Source: JBMFOH01 sp049969715 [NCBI: bacterium] (GTDB taxonomy: Bacteria; DUMJ01). From it: a DNA stretch of 64,000 nucleotides. This document shows, piece by piece, positions 1-9,709 of this stretch. How positions within the stretch are numbered: position 1 is the first letter of the stretch; the number at the start of each line of letters is the position of its first letter. The DNA lies in the NCBI GenBank assembly GCA_049969715.1, contig JBMFOH010000009.1:1-64000 (forward strand), read 5' to 3'. The notes under the pieces were generated by a model. It saw only the letters and a program-made list of their open reading frames with translations. It did not search any database and was not told where the DNA came from. A program made the translations under genes and the position numbers.

Positions 1-303
1 ACCAAAGAAAGGAGAAGAATTAGATAAATACTACGTAATAGAAGGTGAGCTAGAGCTAGCTGGGTAGATTTATAGTAGCAACCAATGATATAGATACAGA
101 AATAAGTGGGGAGGAGATACTGAACTACTACAAGGATCAGAAGTATATAGAAGGAGGATTCAGGTTTCTAATTATTCAGGGGGATAAGTGAAGTTAGGAT
201 GGAGTTAGAAGGGAAAGAGATGGTAAAGTTGACCAAAGTAAAGGAAGTACCTAAGAAAATTCTAATGTTAATGGGTAAGGAATGTGAAAAATATTATAAT
301 TGA
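1..303 (+). pseudogene. IS1634-type transposase remnant (C-terminal part)
   Basis: Three reading-frame pieces in order resemble the C-terminal third of an IS1634/IS4-superfamily transposase. Frame 2 (from base 2) gives a lysine/glutamate-rich stretch ending near base 62. One base later the frame shifts and reads GRFIVATNDIDTEISGEEIL then YYKDQKYIEGGFRF (about 63-187), a hallmark segment of these transposases. A third frame (about 196-303) gives GKEMVKLTKVKEVP and ends ECEKYYN-stop, like the family's C-terminus. At least two frameshifts make it nonfunctional. The start lies outside the window. The element lies directly against the truncated sulfatase. The family assignment is from remembered motifs; decay is seen directly. 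Confidence 0.7.
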
Positions 304-1129
304 AAATGACACCTGCGGAATGTGGGATAGATCATTTGCTTTATTTTTTCATACTAGAGAACCGCATATGCCATATATTCCTACCCCACAGGAAGATATA
401 GCTCATTACATAAATAAGAAACTAAAGGTCCCAGAGGTGGAGAATTTTCCTATAGAAGAATTACAGGAACGATATAGAGGGTACTATGCTAGTATAAGCT
501 CAATAGACAGGAATATAGGATACCTATTAGAAGAACTAGATAATCTTGGCTTAAGGAATAATACTATAGTTATATTTATGGGGGACAATGGTTACATGAT
601 AGGACACCATGGTTTAGAGACAAAGGGCAATGCATGGTATATAGGAACTAATATAAGGAGACCAAATATGTTTGAATATTCTATATTAGTTCCTCTCATT
701 GTCAGATGGCCTGAGGTTATAGAAAAAGGGAGTATATGTAATGAAATGATATCATCTCTAGACTTCTTTCCTGCCTTTATAGAGATACTAAAGTTAGCAG
801 GAGTAGAAATATCGGAAGATTTAGGGCTTGACGGTGTAAGTATAATGCCACTTCTTCAAGGGAAGACGGTTAAGCTACATAAAAAGATTTATCTTTTATA
901 TGATATGCATCATGGAGCTGAGGCGCATATGAGAATGTTAAGGACAGAGGAACAGAAACTAATATTACACTATGAAGATGAGAGCAAACATGAATTTTAC
1001 AATTTAGAAGAGGACCCTGGAGAAGAAAAGAATATATCCAATAGAGAAGATATCATAGAAATTCAGAATAAGTTTACTTCAGAGATAAAGAAATGGCAAA
1101 AAGAGATAGTAGATACAATAGGAGGATGA
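304..1129 (+). pseudogene. Sulfatase, C-terminal fragment lacking the catalytic N-terminus
   Basis: The frame is open from 284, but the first residues come from the transposase tail. Recognisable sulfatase sequence starts near 330 (SFALFFHTREPHMPYIP). It continues through the metal-site region GDNGYMIGHHGLETKG and the segment ILVPLIVRWPEV to the typical C-terminus EFYNLEEDPGEEKNI. Intact sulfatases are about 450-550 residues and carry an N-terminal C/S-x-P-x-R motif that is converted to formylglycine. Only about 265 residues remain here and that motif is absent, so the product cannot be a working sulfatase. The insertion-element remnant immediately upstream probably caused the truncation. Catalytic loss is certain from sequence; whether anything is still expressed is unknown. 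Confidence 0.8.
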
Positions 1130-1239
1130 AAATTATTGGTAGGTCCTCGGAAACTCCCCTGCAAAAGTTACTAAACATGAGAGACTACAAGAAGTTTTAG
1201 AGTTTGGAGAAAATCTTATATATTTAGCTAGAGGTGAAT

Positions 1240-1686
1240 ATGCAGGTAACTACCTTTAGTGGAGAGGGAGCAACATATCGTTTTGCCCAGGGCTTAGAAG
1301 CAATTACTGGTGTAGCTGCTCATGAGGCTCTAAATATGCGTGTCTTCGAGAGACATGCTATTCAGTCTGATACAGATATAGTTAACCCTGAGATTAAGAT
1401 AAAATTTGCTGTAGACCCAGTTACCAAAAGAGTAGTAGTAGTTGGTGGAGAATCTAGGGTTACGTTTAAGCCTAAGAAAGATAAGAACTTGACTATTCTA
1501 GAAGAAACTCCTGAAGAACTCAAAAAAGAAGTAAAGGAACTAGTAAGAGAGAAGCAGTACCTAGAGTTTACCTTTGACCCTAATAACTCATTTTTAAGAG
1601 AGAAATTGGAAACAATAGAAAAAAGGCTTGACCTTTTGAGAGTAAAGGCATCAATTAAAGGGGTCTTTATAGATACTATTGCCTAG
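1240..1686 (+). CDS. Hypothetical protein, 148 aa
   Basis: I do not recognise this gene with confidence. An ATG at 1240 has an AGAGGTG Shine-Dalgarno just upstream; a GTG at 1234 is the alternative. The protein is soluble, with no signal peptide or membrane segment. Its centre reads VAAHEALNMRVFERHA, then KIKFAVDPVTKRVVVVGGES. The C-terminal half is charged and probably coiled-coil (about residues 82-135). The layout AHE, an alternating beta segment and VGGE faintly recalls SprA-related proteins, but the HExxH zinc signature of that group is not intact (AHEAL). It sits between decayed DNA and a convergent gene and has no operon partner. Confidence 0.55.
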   Translation: MQVTTFSGEGATYRFAQGLEAITGVAAHEALNMRVFERHAIQSDTDIVNPEIKIKFAVDPVTKRVVVVGGESRVTFKPKKDKNLTILEETPEELKKEVKELVREKQYLEFTFDPNNSFLREKLETIEKRLDLLRVKASIKGVFIDTIA

Positions 1687-1709
1687 ATTTGGTAGACCCA
1701 TCTTATAAG

Positions 1710-1762
1710 TGACGAGTAATGAGAGACGCAAATTCTCTATCCGTCACACCCATTACTCGTCA
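1710..1762. repeat. Perfect 12-bp inverted repeat between convergent genes
   Basis: TGACGAGTAATG at 1710-1721 and CATTACTCGTCA at 1751-1762 are exact inverted copies separated by 29 bases. They lie in the 89-bp gap between two convergent genes. There is no clear T-tract after either arm, so a simple intrinsic terminator is not well supported. It could be a bidirectional hairpin or the core of a small dispersed repeat. Confidence 0.6.
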
Positions 1763-1775
1763 TATTATTTCTCTT

Positions 1776-3107
1776 CTAGAAATTGAAACTCTTAAATTGA
1801 GGTAGCCAATCTTTGTTTGCCTCAAACATCTCCTTAACCATTTCCTTTATCTCTTCCAGGCTTAACACACTAGAGGTAAGAGGGTCATAACATATGGCAT
1901 GATATATCTTCTGAGGATTACCGGTTAGTGCCCCTTCTACAGCTAATTCTTCACAGGAAGAATTTATGTAGTTAAGGAGGGCAAGTTGAGGTGGTAGTGA
2001 ACCAACCTTAAGAGGGTCTAACCCACGCTTAGATGCAAGGATAGGAACCTCTACACAGGCACCCTGTGGTAGATTATCTATGAGTCCAAAGTTCCTTACG
2101 TTCCCATTGAACTCAAACATAGTGCCATCGCCTAATACTGCGTTAAATATATAGGCAGCGTACTCTTTACCCCTTTTTAACTCTACAGGTGCATTTTCGA
2201 TCCAATCCTTTACATCTTCTTTCCAAGTATCTTCTCTTCTTAAATATTCCTTTAGGATATATGCATATTCTCCTGGGTTCCAACCAGTTCCATGCGTGCA
2301 GTACTTCTCTATAAGGTCAGGTCTCTTCCTAAACCATGGATTATATTCAGAATTGTGTCCACTTGATTCGGTTACATAGTACCCTAGATGTAGAAACATC
2401 TCATTCCTCACTTGTTCTTCGTTATATATTTCGGGTCTTGTTGTTACAGCCTCTCTTATCAGAGGATATGCATCTTTTCCATTCCATTCAAACTTGAGAA
2501 ACCAAGCTTGATGATTTATTCCAGCAGAAAAGTATGTTATCTCTTCCATAGGGGCACCTATCCAATGGGCTAACATCTCTGCTGTTCCTTGGACACTGTG
2601 ACATAGACCTACTACCTTTGCCTTGGTTTCTCCCTGCATTGCCCTGCAGAGCATAGCCATAGGATTTGTATAATTTAAAAATATAGCATCAGGACAGTAT
2701 TTTTCGATATCTCTACATATATCGAGCATTACTGGTATAGTTCTTAATGCCCTAAATATACCTGCAGGTCCCCTGGTATCTCCTACATTTATATCTACTC
2801 CATACTTTTTAGGTATCTCTATATCATATCTCCATACGTGAACACTTCCTACCAGTATCGTGCAAACTACTCCATCTGCACCATCTAGGGCTTCTGCTCT
2901 GTTTTTTGTGGCTATTATCTTGGCAGGATATTTCCCGGTAGATATAATCTTTTGAACTGCGGTCTTGGCAAATTCTAATCTCTCCTCGTCTATATCCATA
3001 AGGGCTATGGTGGCATCCTGAAATGCCGGAAATGTAAGAAGGTCCCTCACTAGACCTCTGGTGAATCCGAGACTTCCTGCTCCAATAAAGGTTATCTTTT
3101 TAGACAT
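1776..3107 (-). CDS. melA: Alpha-galactosidase, glycoside hydrolase family 4
   Basis: This 443-residue protein matches GH4 alpha-galactosidases along its length. The N-terminus [11 protein letters not shown] is the NAD-binding Rossmann loop, followed by ALMDID. Residues 169-173 are CHSVQ, whose Cys and His bind the catalytic Mn2+ and which marks the MelA branch. NYTNPMAM and GINHQAW follow, and [19 protein letters not shown] matches the substrate-side region. GH4 enzymes cleave glycosides by an NAD-dependent redox-elimination mechanism in the cytoplasm. The start has an AAGGAG Shine-Dalgarno. The gene stands alone with its own promoter and has no sugar transporter beside it. Galactoside specificity is inferred from family resemblance. 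Confidence 0.88.
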   Translation of the reverse strand: MSKKITFIGAGSLGFTRGLVRDLLTFPAFQDATIALMDIDEERLEFAKTAVQKIISTGKYPAKIIATKNRAEALDGADGVVCTILVGSVHVWRYDIEIPKKYGVDINVGDTRGPAGIFRALRTIPVMLDICRDIEKYCPDAIFLNYTNPMAMLCRAMQGETKAKVVGLCHSVQGTAEMLAHWIGAPMEEITYFSAGINHQAWFLKFEWNGKDAYPLIREAVTTRPEIYNEEQVRNEMFLHLGYYVTESSGHNSEYNPWFRKRPDLIEKYCTHGTGWNPGEYAYILKEYLRREDTWKEDVKDWIENAPVELKRGKEYAAYIFNAVLGDGTMFEFNGNVRNFGLIDNLPQGACVEVPILASKRGLDPLKVGSLPPQLALLNYINSSCEELAVEGALTGNPQKIYHAICYDPLTSSVLSLEEIKEMVKEMFEANKDWLPQFKSFNF

Positions 3108-3139
3108 AAGATCACTCCTTCCCTTTAGTAGTTGATAAG

Positions 3140-3152
3140 GTGATTATATCAC
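3140..3152 (-). promoter_or_regulatory. melA promoter -10 inside a small palindrome
   Basis: Read on the minus strand, TGATATAATCA contains an extended -10 (TGA-TATAAT; core 3143-3148) about 35 nt upstream of the melA start. The -10 lies within GTGAT-TAT-ATCAC, a perfect 13-bp inverted repeat. A weak TTTAAT sits 17 bp upstream. Operator function of the palindrome is only a suggestion. Confidence 0.5.
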
Positions 3153-3194
3153 AATACTATAATAAATTAAAATAAGTATGGATCCCCTATATTA

Positions 3195-3302
3195 CTAAGA
3201 TATTTTTGGTTCCGAGAATCTTTCGTAGATTTCAGCAAAGCTCTTATGATACTTTTTGAATAGTTCTAGAATCTTTGGATCGAAATGTTCTGGCTTAGAC
3301 AT
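3195..3302 (-). pseudogene. HD-GYP phosphodiesterase C-terminal remnant, 35 codons
   Basis: A 35-codon open frame reads MSKPEHFDPKILELFKKYH and then a short helical tail before a stop. The KPEHFDPKILELF pattern followed by HKSFAEIYERF is what remains at the extreme C-terminus of HD-GYP response regulators (usual form: ..HFDPelvelF.. followed by ..I.e.y..). The catalytic HD and GYP motifs are absent. It follows the Nudix gene by 10 nt in the same direction. It may be a relic of a deleted HD-GYP gene, with translation possible but no catalytic function. Confidence 0.5.
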
Positions 3303-3312
3303 AATTTCCTGG

Positions 3313-3702
3313 TTAGAGCTCTTCTAGTATTCTCCTGTCTGTTTCGTAGCTAGCTAATGCCTTTGCCTTTTCTAGCTCTATCCATTCTGCCCTAGTTATC
3401 TCCCCATAAGCAGATGAAACATCATAGGATATAGCCTTTGCCAGATACCAATGGACTGTCTTTTCTATTGGACCCTTTTCTGGGTGGGTGTAGCTATAAT
3501 GGGTCTCTCCAATATATCTTTCGATTACTACGTCTACCCCTGTCTCCTCTCTTACCTCCCTTATTGCAGTAGATTCTAAGTCTTCGCTCTTTTCCACCTT
3601 TCCTTTTGGAAAGGTCCAATACCCAAAACGGTCTAGAATCATAAGTAGATATGTCTTTTTATTCTTTCTATACACAATACAACCAGAAGAGACCTCTTTC
3701 AT
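3313..3702 (-). CDS. Nudix hydrolase
   Basis: This 129-residue single-domain Nudix protein carries the complete Nudix box from about residue 35: GKVEKSEDLESTAIREVREE followed by TGV, fitting G-x5-E-x7-R-E-x2-E-E-x-G. The acidic residues of that box bind the Mg2+ used to cleave a nucleoside diphosphate linked to another group. The early SSGCIVYR and the FPKGKVE segment resemble the diadenosine-polyphosphate/house-cleaning branch, but substrate cannot be assigned. It lies 3 nt downstream of pyrF and appears to be the last intact gene of the uvrB-to-Nudix operon. Confidence 0.85.
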   Translation of the reverse strand: MKEVSSGCIVYRKNKKTYLLMILDRFGYWTFPKGKVEKSEDLESTAIREVREETGVDVVIERYIGETHYSYTHPEKGPIEKTVHWYLAKAISYDVSSAYGEITRAEWIELEKAKALASYETDRRILEEL

Positions 3703-3705
3703 AAT

Positions 3706-4377
3706 CTACTCCTCCATTAGTCTTTCTATCACCCCTAATGGATCTTGGGCATTATAGATAGGTCTACCTATTACTACAAAGTCTACCCCCTTACTCTTTG
3801 CCTCTCTATATGTGGCAGCTCTTTTCTGGTCATCTTCTGTCTTTTCTATCCTTATCCCAGGGGTGATAACAATAAAATCTTTGCCCAGTTCTTCTTTTAT
3901 TAGTCCTGTCTCATCTACAGAAGCTACTACTCCAGATAGCCCTGCTTCTTTACACAATCTTGCCCTTTTCAACACACTCTCTCTTAAATCTCCTAGGATT
4001 CCAGTAACCTTAAGATCCTCTTCATTTAGACTGGTGAGAATGGTAATCCCCAGGAGCTTGGTCTTCTTATTAGCTATCTCCCGTGCCTTTATTAATGCGT
4101 TCTTCCCGACACTAGAGTGTATGGTAACAAATTCTGGATTATGGGTTAGTATTATTCTAATTGCTCCTTCCACTGTATTAGGAATATCATCAAGCTTTAA
4201 GTCTAACATTACCTTTTTCCCTATATTATTGAGATAATCTACTATCTCCCAACCAAAGGTATAGAACGGGATATAGCCTATTTTATAGTATGAAACCCTA
4301 TCCCCCAAGCTTTCTATTAATTTATTAATTCTATCCCTATCTGTTGTATCTAGTGCTACTATTACTTCTGGTTTCAT
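3706..4377 (-). CDS. pyrF: Orotidine 5'-phosphate decarboxylase
   Basis: This enzyme converts OMP to UMP, the last step of de novo pyrimidine synthesis. The start at 4377 (MKPEVIVALD) overlaps the upstream membrane-protein stop as ATGA and gives 223 residues, a normal length; upstream in-frame codons encode non-homologous sequence. The catalytic K-x-D-x-x-D array is visible as LDLKLDDIPNT (about residues 65-75), with IVALD at the N-terminus and VIGRPIYNAQDP at the C-terminus forming the phosphate-binding end. No other pyr gene is nearby, so its place in the DNA-repair operon is unusual. Confidence 0.95.
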   Translation of the reverse strand: MKPEVIVALDTTDRDRINKLIESLGDRVSYYKIGYIPFYTFGWEIVDYLNNIGKKVMLDLKLDDIPNTVEGAIRIILTHNPEFVTIHSSVGKNALIKAREIANKKTKLLGITILTSLNEEDLKVTGILGDLRESVLKRARLCKEAGLSGVVASVDETGLIKEELGKDFIVITPGIRIEKTEDDQKRAATYREAKSKGVDFVVIGRPIYNAQDPLGVIERLMEE

Positions 4378-4700
4378 AGGATCCAACTTAGGATGCCTGA
4401 AACTAGACTTATTACAAGTCCGCCCCATATGGCAGACCAAAAGGTTGCCACATAGAATCCAGGTACAATCCAAGCCACCATCTCTAAGAGGATTGCATTT
4501 ATTATCAAGGTAAATAACCCAAGGGTTATGATATTTATTGGGAGCGTGATGATTTGAAGGATAGGTTTTATTATAAGATTTAATATACCTAATATAAGTC
4601 CGGCCAATAGAGCATAACCAATGTTACTTACCGAGATCCCCTTGATTACATATGGCAATAAACATATTGCTATTGTAAGGATAAGCCATCTTTTTATCAT
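4374..4700 (-). CDS. Four-helix membrane protein, YvlD/phage-holin-4-like family
   Basis: This very hydrophobic 108-residue protein has about four predicted membrane helices. The central LNLIIKPILQIITLPINIITLGLF and the later LVSGILSWIL are typical of the small membrane family often labelled 'phage holin family 4' or YvlD. The family is chromosomal and widespread, and its biochemical role is unknown, so the holin label should not be read as phage origin. It overlaps ogt by 1 nt and pyrF by 4 nt, so it is translationally coupled within the repair operon. Confidence 0.75.
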   Translation of the reverse strand: MIKRWLILTIAICLLPYVIKGISVSNIGYALLAGLILGILNLIIKPILQIITLPINIITLGLFTLIINAILLEMVAWIVPGFYVATFWSAIWGGLVISLVSGILSWIL

Positions 4701-5158
4701 TATATAACCCCTTCTATCTTAAGTAATAATATCTTTTTCTCAATCCCTAAACTGTATCCTCCAAGTGTACCTTTACCTACAACTCTGTGGCATGGAACTA
4801 TAATTGGATAAGGATTATTCCTCATAGCATTTCCCACTACCCTTACCCATCTTGGTTTTTCTATCCTTTCTGCTACTTCTTTATACGTATATATCTTACC
4901 ATAAGGTATCTTCTTTACAAAGTCTATTATCTCTCTATATGTTGGACTCAGAGAACTTTCATCTATAGGGACTACGCTAAAGTCTACCCTTTCCCCATTA
5001 AAATATCTCTTTACCAATCCTCCTATACCAAGAGGGTCGTTCTTCTCTTCAACTTCTTCTAAAGGTTCTCTCCAGTCAAACCCCATTAAAATATCCCTGT
5101 TTATCCTATATAAAAACGTTCCGTATGGTTTTATAGTTATGCTGTATTCTCCACCCAC
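4700..5158 (-). CDS. ogt: Methylated-DNA--protein-cysteine methyltransferase
   Basis: This is a suicide DNA-repair protein that transfers alkyl groups from O6-alkylguanine to its own cysteine. The active-site motif PCHRVV is present (IVPCHRVVGKGTLGGYSLG), preceded by the helix-turn-helix region IPYGKIYTYKEVAERI and the Arg-finger segment VGNAMRNNP. At 152 residues it has the short N-terminal domain typical of Ogt-type enzymes. Translation starts at a GTG inside the last codons of uvrC (22-nt overlap), so it is coupled to excision repair. Confidence in function is high. Confidence 0.93.
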   Translation of the reverse strand: MGGEYSITIKPYGTFLYRINRDILMGFDWREPLEEVEEKNDPLGIGGLVKRYFNGERVDFSVVPIDESSLSPTYREIIDFVKKIPYGKIYTYKEVAERIEKPRWVRVVGNAMRNNPYPIIVPCHRVVGKGTLGGYSLGIEKKILLLKIEGVI

Positions 5159-6882
5159 TCTTTTATCCTTTCAGCAATATTCTTCGGAATACTACATCTC
5201 TTAACAATCTCTTCTATTGAAACATCCTTAAGTTTAGAGATGTCAGGATAGGATGAGAGGATCTTCTTCATTCTCTTTTCCCCTATCCCTGGAACCTCAA
5301 GTAACTCTGGCTTTAAAGCGGTTTCTCTAAGTTTGTGATGATACCTTACAGCAAATCTATGTGCCTCATCCCTTATTCTTTGAAGAAGTTTAAGCGCCTC
5401 TGAACGCCTTGGAAGCTTGAATTTATTTCCATCAGGAAGCCATATTACCTCTTCTCTCTTTGCAAGTCCTATCAATGGAACATCGTATCCTTTACTCTCT
5501 ATTACCTCTTTTACTGCAGTTACCTGTCCTAAACCTCCATCTATAAGTATCAGGTCTGGCAATGCCCATTTTTCATTATTTAACCTTCTCCAGAGAACTT
5601 CTTGCATCATACCAAAGTCGTTAGGTCCTTCCACCGTCTTTATCTTGAATCTTCTGTAACTACTTTTATCAGGCTCGCCATTTCTGAATACCACCATAGA
5701 CCCCACTGCCTCTTTACCTCTTATATTGGATATATCATAACCTTCTATTATCTCTGGAATCTTTGGAAGTCCTAATAATTCCTGAAGACTTACCAATGGG
5801 TCTTCTATCTTTAAGACCTTTTGATTGAACCTTTCTATTGCATTCTTTTTCGCTATCTCCAAAAAGTCTTTCAGCTCTCCACTCTTTGGAAATCTTATAG
5901 AGACCTTTCCGTTGCGTCTTGAAGAAAGCCACTCTTCAAGAAGAGGGTATCCTTTTATCTCCTGGTTTATTACTATGAGAGGTGGGACATAGTTTCCGTT
6001 CCTATAGAAAGCAGTGATAAATGCACCTAATATATCCTCTTCTCCTGTATGGTCAAGTTCGAAATCTTCTTCTCCTATAAGATTCCCTCTCCTTATGAAT
6101 AGTACTGCTACAGTACTTGATGACTTTGTATTAAAGAGGGCAAATACGTCTGCCTCTACTCCATTCTTACTTACTACTCGTTGTTTTTCTATGGTCTTCT
6201 CTAGCGCCTTTATCTGGTCTCTTAATACAATAGCCTTCTCAAAGTCTAACTCAGCTACTCTTTTAAACATCTCCTCTTTCAGTGAAGCTATAATCTCTTT
6301 TCCATTACCATTTAAGAGTCTTATTACCTCTTTTACATTCTCTTGATACTCTCTATAGAGAGAGGGGCTATCATTTGTACAAGGAGCTAGGCATAACCCT
6401 AGATGATAATTTAGACAGGCATTTTTATATCTAGAGAGGTCTCCTAGACAACTTCTTATCTTAAATCTTTTACGGATCATATGTATTGTTGCTCGTAGGG
6501 CTTGTGTGCTTGTATAGGGTCCGAAGTATTCTCCTCTGTCCTCTATCCTTCTGGTTATAGTGAGTGTAGGGTATCTTTCATTCGTGATTAGTATGTATGG
6601 ATAGGTCTTATCATCCTTGAGTCTTATATTATATGGTGGCTTATACTCTTTTATAAGATTATTCTCTAGTATGAGTGCCTCTAGTTCGGAAGATGTTACT
6701 ATGTAGTCTATATCCTCTATCTGATTTACCATCTCTATTATCCGGGGATCATCTGGATTTAGATACGATCTAAGTCTATTTAGAAGGGACCTTGCCTTAC
6801 CTACATACAATACGTCATTATTCCTATTTCTCATAATATATACCCCGGGTTCTTCTGGGAATATATCAGTTAGCTTAGGCAT
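5137..6882 (-). CDS. uvrC: Excinuclease ABC subunit C
   Basis: UvrC makes both incisions flanking a DNA lesion after UvrA2B has verified the damage. The 581-residue protein has an N-terminal GIY-YIG nuclease ([21 protein letters not shown], residues about 10-30), the Cys-containing loop LGLCLAPC, a UVR helix pair that contacts UvrB (about 195-235), the RNase H-like second nuclease ([20 protein letters not shown] and [11 protein letters not shown]) and C-terminal helix-hairpin-helix motifs ([15 protein letters not shown]). Its ATG overlaps the end of uvrA by 8 nt. Confidence 0.98.
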   Translation of the reverse strand: MPKLTDIFPEEPGVYIMRNRNNDVLYVGKARSLLNRLRSYLNPDDPRIIEMVNQIEDIDYIVTSSELEALILENNLIKEYKPPYNIRLKDDKTYPYILITNERYPTLTITRRIEDRGEYFGPYTSTQALRATIHMIRKRFKIRSCLGDLSRYKNACLNYHLGLCLAPCTNDSPSLYREYQENVKEVIRLLNGNGKEIIASLKEEMFKRVAELDFEKAIVLRDQIKALEKTIEKQRVVSKNGVEADVFALFNTKSSSTVAVLFIRRGNLIGEEDFELDHTGEEDILGAFITAFYRNGNYVPPLIVINQEIKGYPLLEEWLSSRRNGKVSIRFPKSGELKDFLEIAKKNAIERFNQKVLKIEDPLVSLQELLGLPKIPEIIEGYDISNIRGKEAVGSMVVFRNGEPDKSSYRRFKIKTVEGPNDFGMMQEVLWRRLNNEKWALPDLILIDGGLGQVTAVKEVIESKGYDVPLIGLAKREEVIWLPDGNKFKLPRRSEALKLLQRIRDEAHRFAVRYHHKLRETALKPELLEVPGIGEKRMKKILSSYPDISKLKDVSIEEIVKRCSIPKNIAERIKEWVENTA

Positions 6883-9709
6883 ATACCTTCTCCTCTATCT
6901 TTAGTATATTCTTTAGGAACATACCTGTATAGGAGTTTAGATTCTTGGCTATCTCTTCTGGGGTTCCTTCTGCCACTATATACCCTCCCATATCTCCGCC
7001 CTCTGGTCCTAGGTCGATTATATAATCTGCCACCTTTATTACATCTAGATTATGCTCTATAACTATCACAGTATTTCCCATATCTACCAGCCTCTGGAGG
7101 ACATTTATGAGCTTCTCTATATCTGCAAAATGAAGCCCGGTAGTAGGCTCATCTAGGATATAAAGTGTCCTTCCTGTGCTCTTTCTAGACAGTTCTGATG
7201 CCAACTTGACCCTTTGAGCTTCTCCTCCAGAGAGGGTAGGGGCAGGTTGTCCAAGCTTTATATATCCAAGACCTACATCCTGTAGTGTCTGAAGTTTCTG
7301 TTTTATAGCTGGGATATTCTCAAAATGTACTAAAGCCTGATCTACTGTCATATCCAATACATCTGCTATATTGGCTCCCCTATATCTAACTTCCAATGTC
7401 TCTCTATTGTATCTCTTACCATTGCATACCTCGCAAGGCACATACACATCTGGTAGAAAATGCATCTCTATCTGGATTACCCCATCTCCGTGACAGGCTT
7501 CGCATCTTCCTCCCTTTACATTAAAGCTAAATCTTCCTGGCTTATATCCTCTTATTCTTGCATCATGTGTTTCTGCGAAGACCTTTCTTATATCATCAAA
7601 TACCCCTGTATAAGTGGCAGGATTAGACCTTGGAGTCCTTCCTATAGGAGACTGATCTATATTTATCACCTTGTCTATATGCTCTAATCCTACGATCTTA
7701 TCATATTTACCAGGTTGTAACCTTGCTCTGTGAAGCTCTCTAGCTAGGGCTTTATAGAGTATGTCATTTACTAGAGTGCTCTTTCCCGAACCTGAAACTC
7801 CTGTTACCAGAACAAAAAGCCCAAGAGGGATATTTACTGTTATATTCTTTAGGTTATGTTCTCTAGCACCTACAACAGTAAGATACTTATTATTGATGCT
7901 CCTTCTCTTTTGAGGTATAGGGATAAACCTCTTACCTGAGAGGTATTGACCTGTAATAGAATTTTCGTTCTCGATGATCTCTTCTAATGTTCCAGTAGCA
8001 ACTAGATATCCACCATTTTCTCCAGCCCCTGGACCTATATCCACTATGTAGTCTGCGGACCTCATCATAGATTCGTCATGTTCTACAACTATTACCGTAT
8101 TCCCTAGGTCTCTAAGTCTTTTCAATGTATCTATGAGCTTTGCCTCATCCCTTGCGTGTAAACCAATACTTGGTTCATCTAATATATAGAGGACGCCCAT
8201 AAGTCCAGAACCTATCTGTGTGGCAAGCCTTATCCTCTGTGCCTCTCCACCAGACAGGGTTGCTGTAGGTCTCTCCAGTGATATATAATCAAGTCCAACA
8301 TCTATTAAGAATTGAAGCCTTGCCTTTATCTCCTTGAGGAGTTGATGGGCTATATAACCTTCCCTTTCAGTAAGATTGAGGTTATTTATAAATGTTATGA
8401 GTTCTCTAGGTTCCATACCTATGAGGTCTGCAATAGACTTGTCTTGGACTTTTACTGCCAGACTTTCTGGTTTTAACCTCTTACCATTGCAGGAGGGGCA
8501 GGGATACGGTCTCATATACTGTTCGAGTTCTTCCCTAGAGAGGTCTGAATCTGTCTCTTTATATCTTTCCTCTAACATTGGTATGATACCTTTATAGTAA
8601 AGATTTGCGTACCTCTTTTGTCCGGCGAATCCCCAATAACTAAACCTTAACATTATATTTGTATCTCCATAGAGGAGTATCTTTAACTGTTCCTCTGTTA
8701 ATTCCCTTACAGGGGTATCTAGGTAGAATCCTATCTCTTCACCTAATGCCTCTAGCATATTGGCATGGTAGCTTCCTAATGGGACCCAAGGAGCTATCGC
8801 GTCCATAATGGGAAGGTTTTTGTCTGGAATCACTAGGTCAGGGTCTACTTCCATCTTAAACCCTAAACCTGAACATTCAGGGCATGCCCCATAGGGACTG
8901 TTAAATGAAAAGACCCTTGGACTTAGCTCTTCCATACTTACTCCACAGTATGGACAGGCAAATTTTTCACTAAGAAGTAGTTCCTCTTTCTCATCTATTA
9001 CAACTATGGCAATTCCTTCACCCATCTTTAATGTTGTCTCTAGAGACTCTGCCAATCTGCTTCTTATCTCTGGTTTTACAACGATTCTATCTACCACTAC
9101 CTCTATGTTATGTTTTTTATTCTTATCTAGAGAGATATCCTCTTCCAACTCTATTAATCTCCCGTCTATCCTTGCTCTTAAGAACCCTGACCTCCTAACC
9201 TCTTCTAAAACATTTTTATACTCCCCCTTTCTTCCCCTTACTATAGGTGCCAGTAACTGGATCTTTGTTCCTCCTGGCAAGGAGAGGATCTGGTCTACCA
9301 TCTGGTCTATAGTTTGTTGGGTTATAGGTCTACCACATTTCCAGCAGTGTGGATGCCCTATACGTGCAAATAGCACTCTTAGATAATCATAGATCTCAGT
9401 AACTGTCCCTACTATTGACCTAGGATTATGTGACACACTCTTCTGGTCTATAGAGATAGCAGGGGAGAGCCCATCTATGAAATCTACTTCTGGTTTATCC
9501 ATTAGTCCTAGAAACTGTCTGGCATAAGCAGAAAGGGATTCTACATATCTTCGCTGTCCTTCGGCATATATAGTGTCGAAGGCAAGAGAAGACTTTCCTG
9601 AACCACTTACACCTGTAAATACAATAAGCTTATCTCTAGGGATCTCGAGGTCTATATTCTTAAGGTTATGCTGTCTTGCCCCTTTTATAATGATCTTATC
9701 TAATGCCAT
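6875..9709 (-). CDS. uvrA: Excinuclease ABC subunit A
   Basis: UvrA is the damage-sensing ATPase of nucleotide excision repair. The 944 residues hold two ABC ATPase modules with Walker A motifs [15 protein letters not shown] (N-terminal) and [15 protein letters not shown] (middle), and signatures [13 protein letters not shown] and [13 protein letters not shown]. Zinc-binding pairs are visible at CPYCG...CPECSG and in the DNA-binding CEACHGDG...CEVCNGKR. The length is normal. It directly abuts uvrB (stop and start are adjacent), so subunits A, B and C are made from one transcript, whereas many bacteria scatter these genes. Confidence 0.98.
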   Translation of the reverse strand: MALDKIIIKGARQHNLKNIDLEIPRDKLIVFTGVSGSGKSSLAFDTIYAEGQRRYVESLSAYARQFLGLMDKPEVDFIDGLSPAISIDQKSVSHNPRSIVGTVTEIYDYLRVLFARIGHPHCWKCGRPITQQTIDQMVDQILSLPGGTKIQLLAPIVRGRKGEYKNVLEEVRRSGFLRARIDGRLIELEEDISLDKNKKHNIEVVVDRIVVKPEIRSRLAESLETTLKMGEGIAIVVIDEKEELLLSEKFACPYCGVSMEELSPRVFSFNSPYGACPECSGLGFKMEVDPDLVIPDKNLPIMDAIAPWVPLGSYHANMLEALGEEIGFYLDTPVRELTEEQLKILLYGDTNIMLRFSYWGFAGQKRYANLYYKGIIPMLEERYKETDSDLSREELEQYMRPYPCPSCNGKRLKPESLAVKVQDKSIADLIGMEPRELITFINNLNLTEREGYIAHQLLKEIKARLQFLIDVGLDYISLERPTATLSGGEAQRIRLATQIGSGLMGVLYILDEPSIGLHARDEAKLIDTLKRLRDLGNTVIVVEHDESMMRSADYIVDIGPGAGENGGYLVATGTLEEIIENENSITGQYLSGKRFIPIPQKRRSINNKYLTVVGAREHNLKNITVNIPLGLFVLVTGVSGSGKSTLVNDILYKALARELHRARLQPGKYDKIVGLEHIDKVINIDQSPIGRTPRSNPATYTGVFDDIRKVFAETHDARIRGYKPGRFSFNVKGGRCEACHGDGVIQIEMHFLPDVYVPCEVCNGKRYNRETLEVRYRGANIADVLDMTVDQALVHFENIPAIKQKLQTLQDVGLGYIKLGQPAPTLSGGEAQRVKLASELSRKSTGRTLYILDEPTTGLHFADIEKLINVLQRLVDMGNTVIVIEHNLDVIKVADYIIDLGPEGGDMGGYIVAEGTPEEIAKNLNSYTGMFLKNILKIEEKVYA

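Noticed and set aside
3812-4237. Open frame on the plus strand opposite pyrF
   Set aside because: A shadow of the pyrF codon pattern with no ribosome site or known motif.
4374-4700. Calling the small membrane protein a phage holin
   Set aside because: The family label is historical. No phage genes are nearby, and it is embedded in a housekeeping operon.
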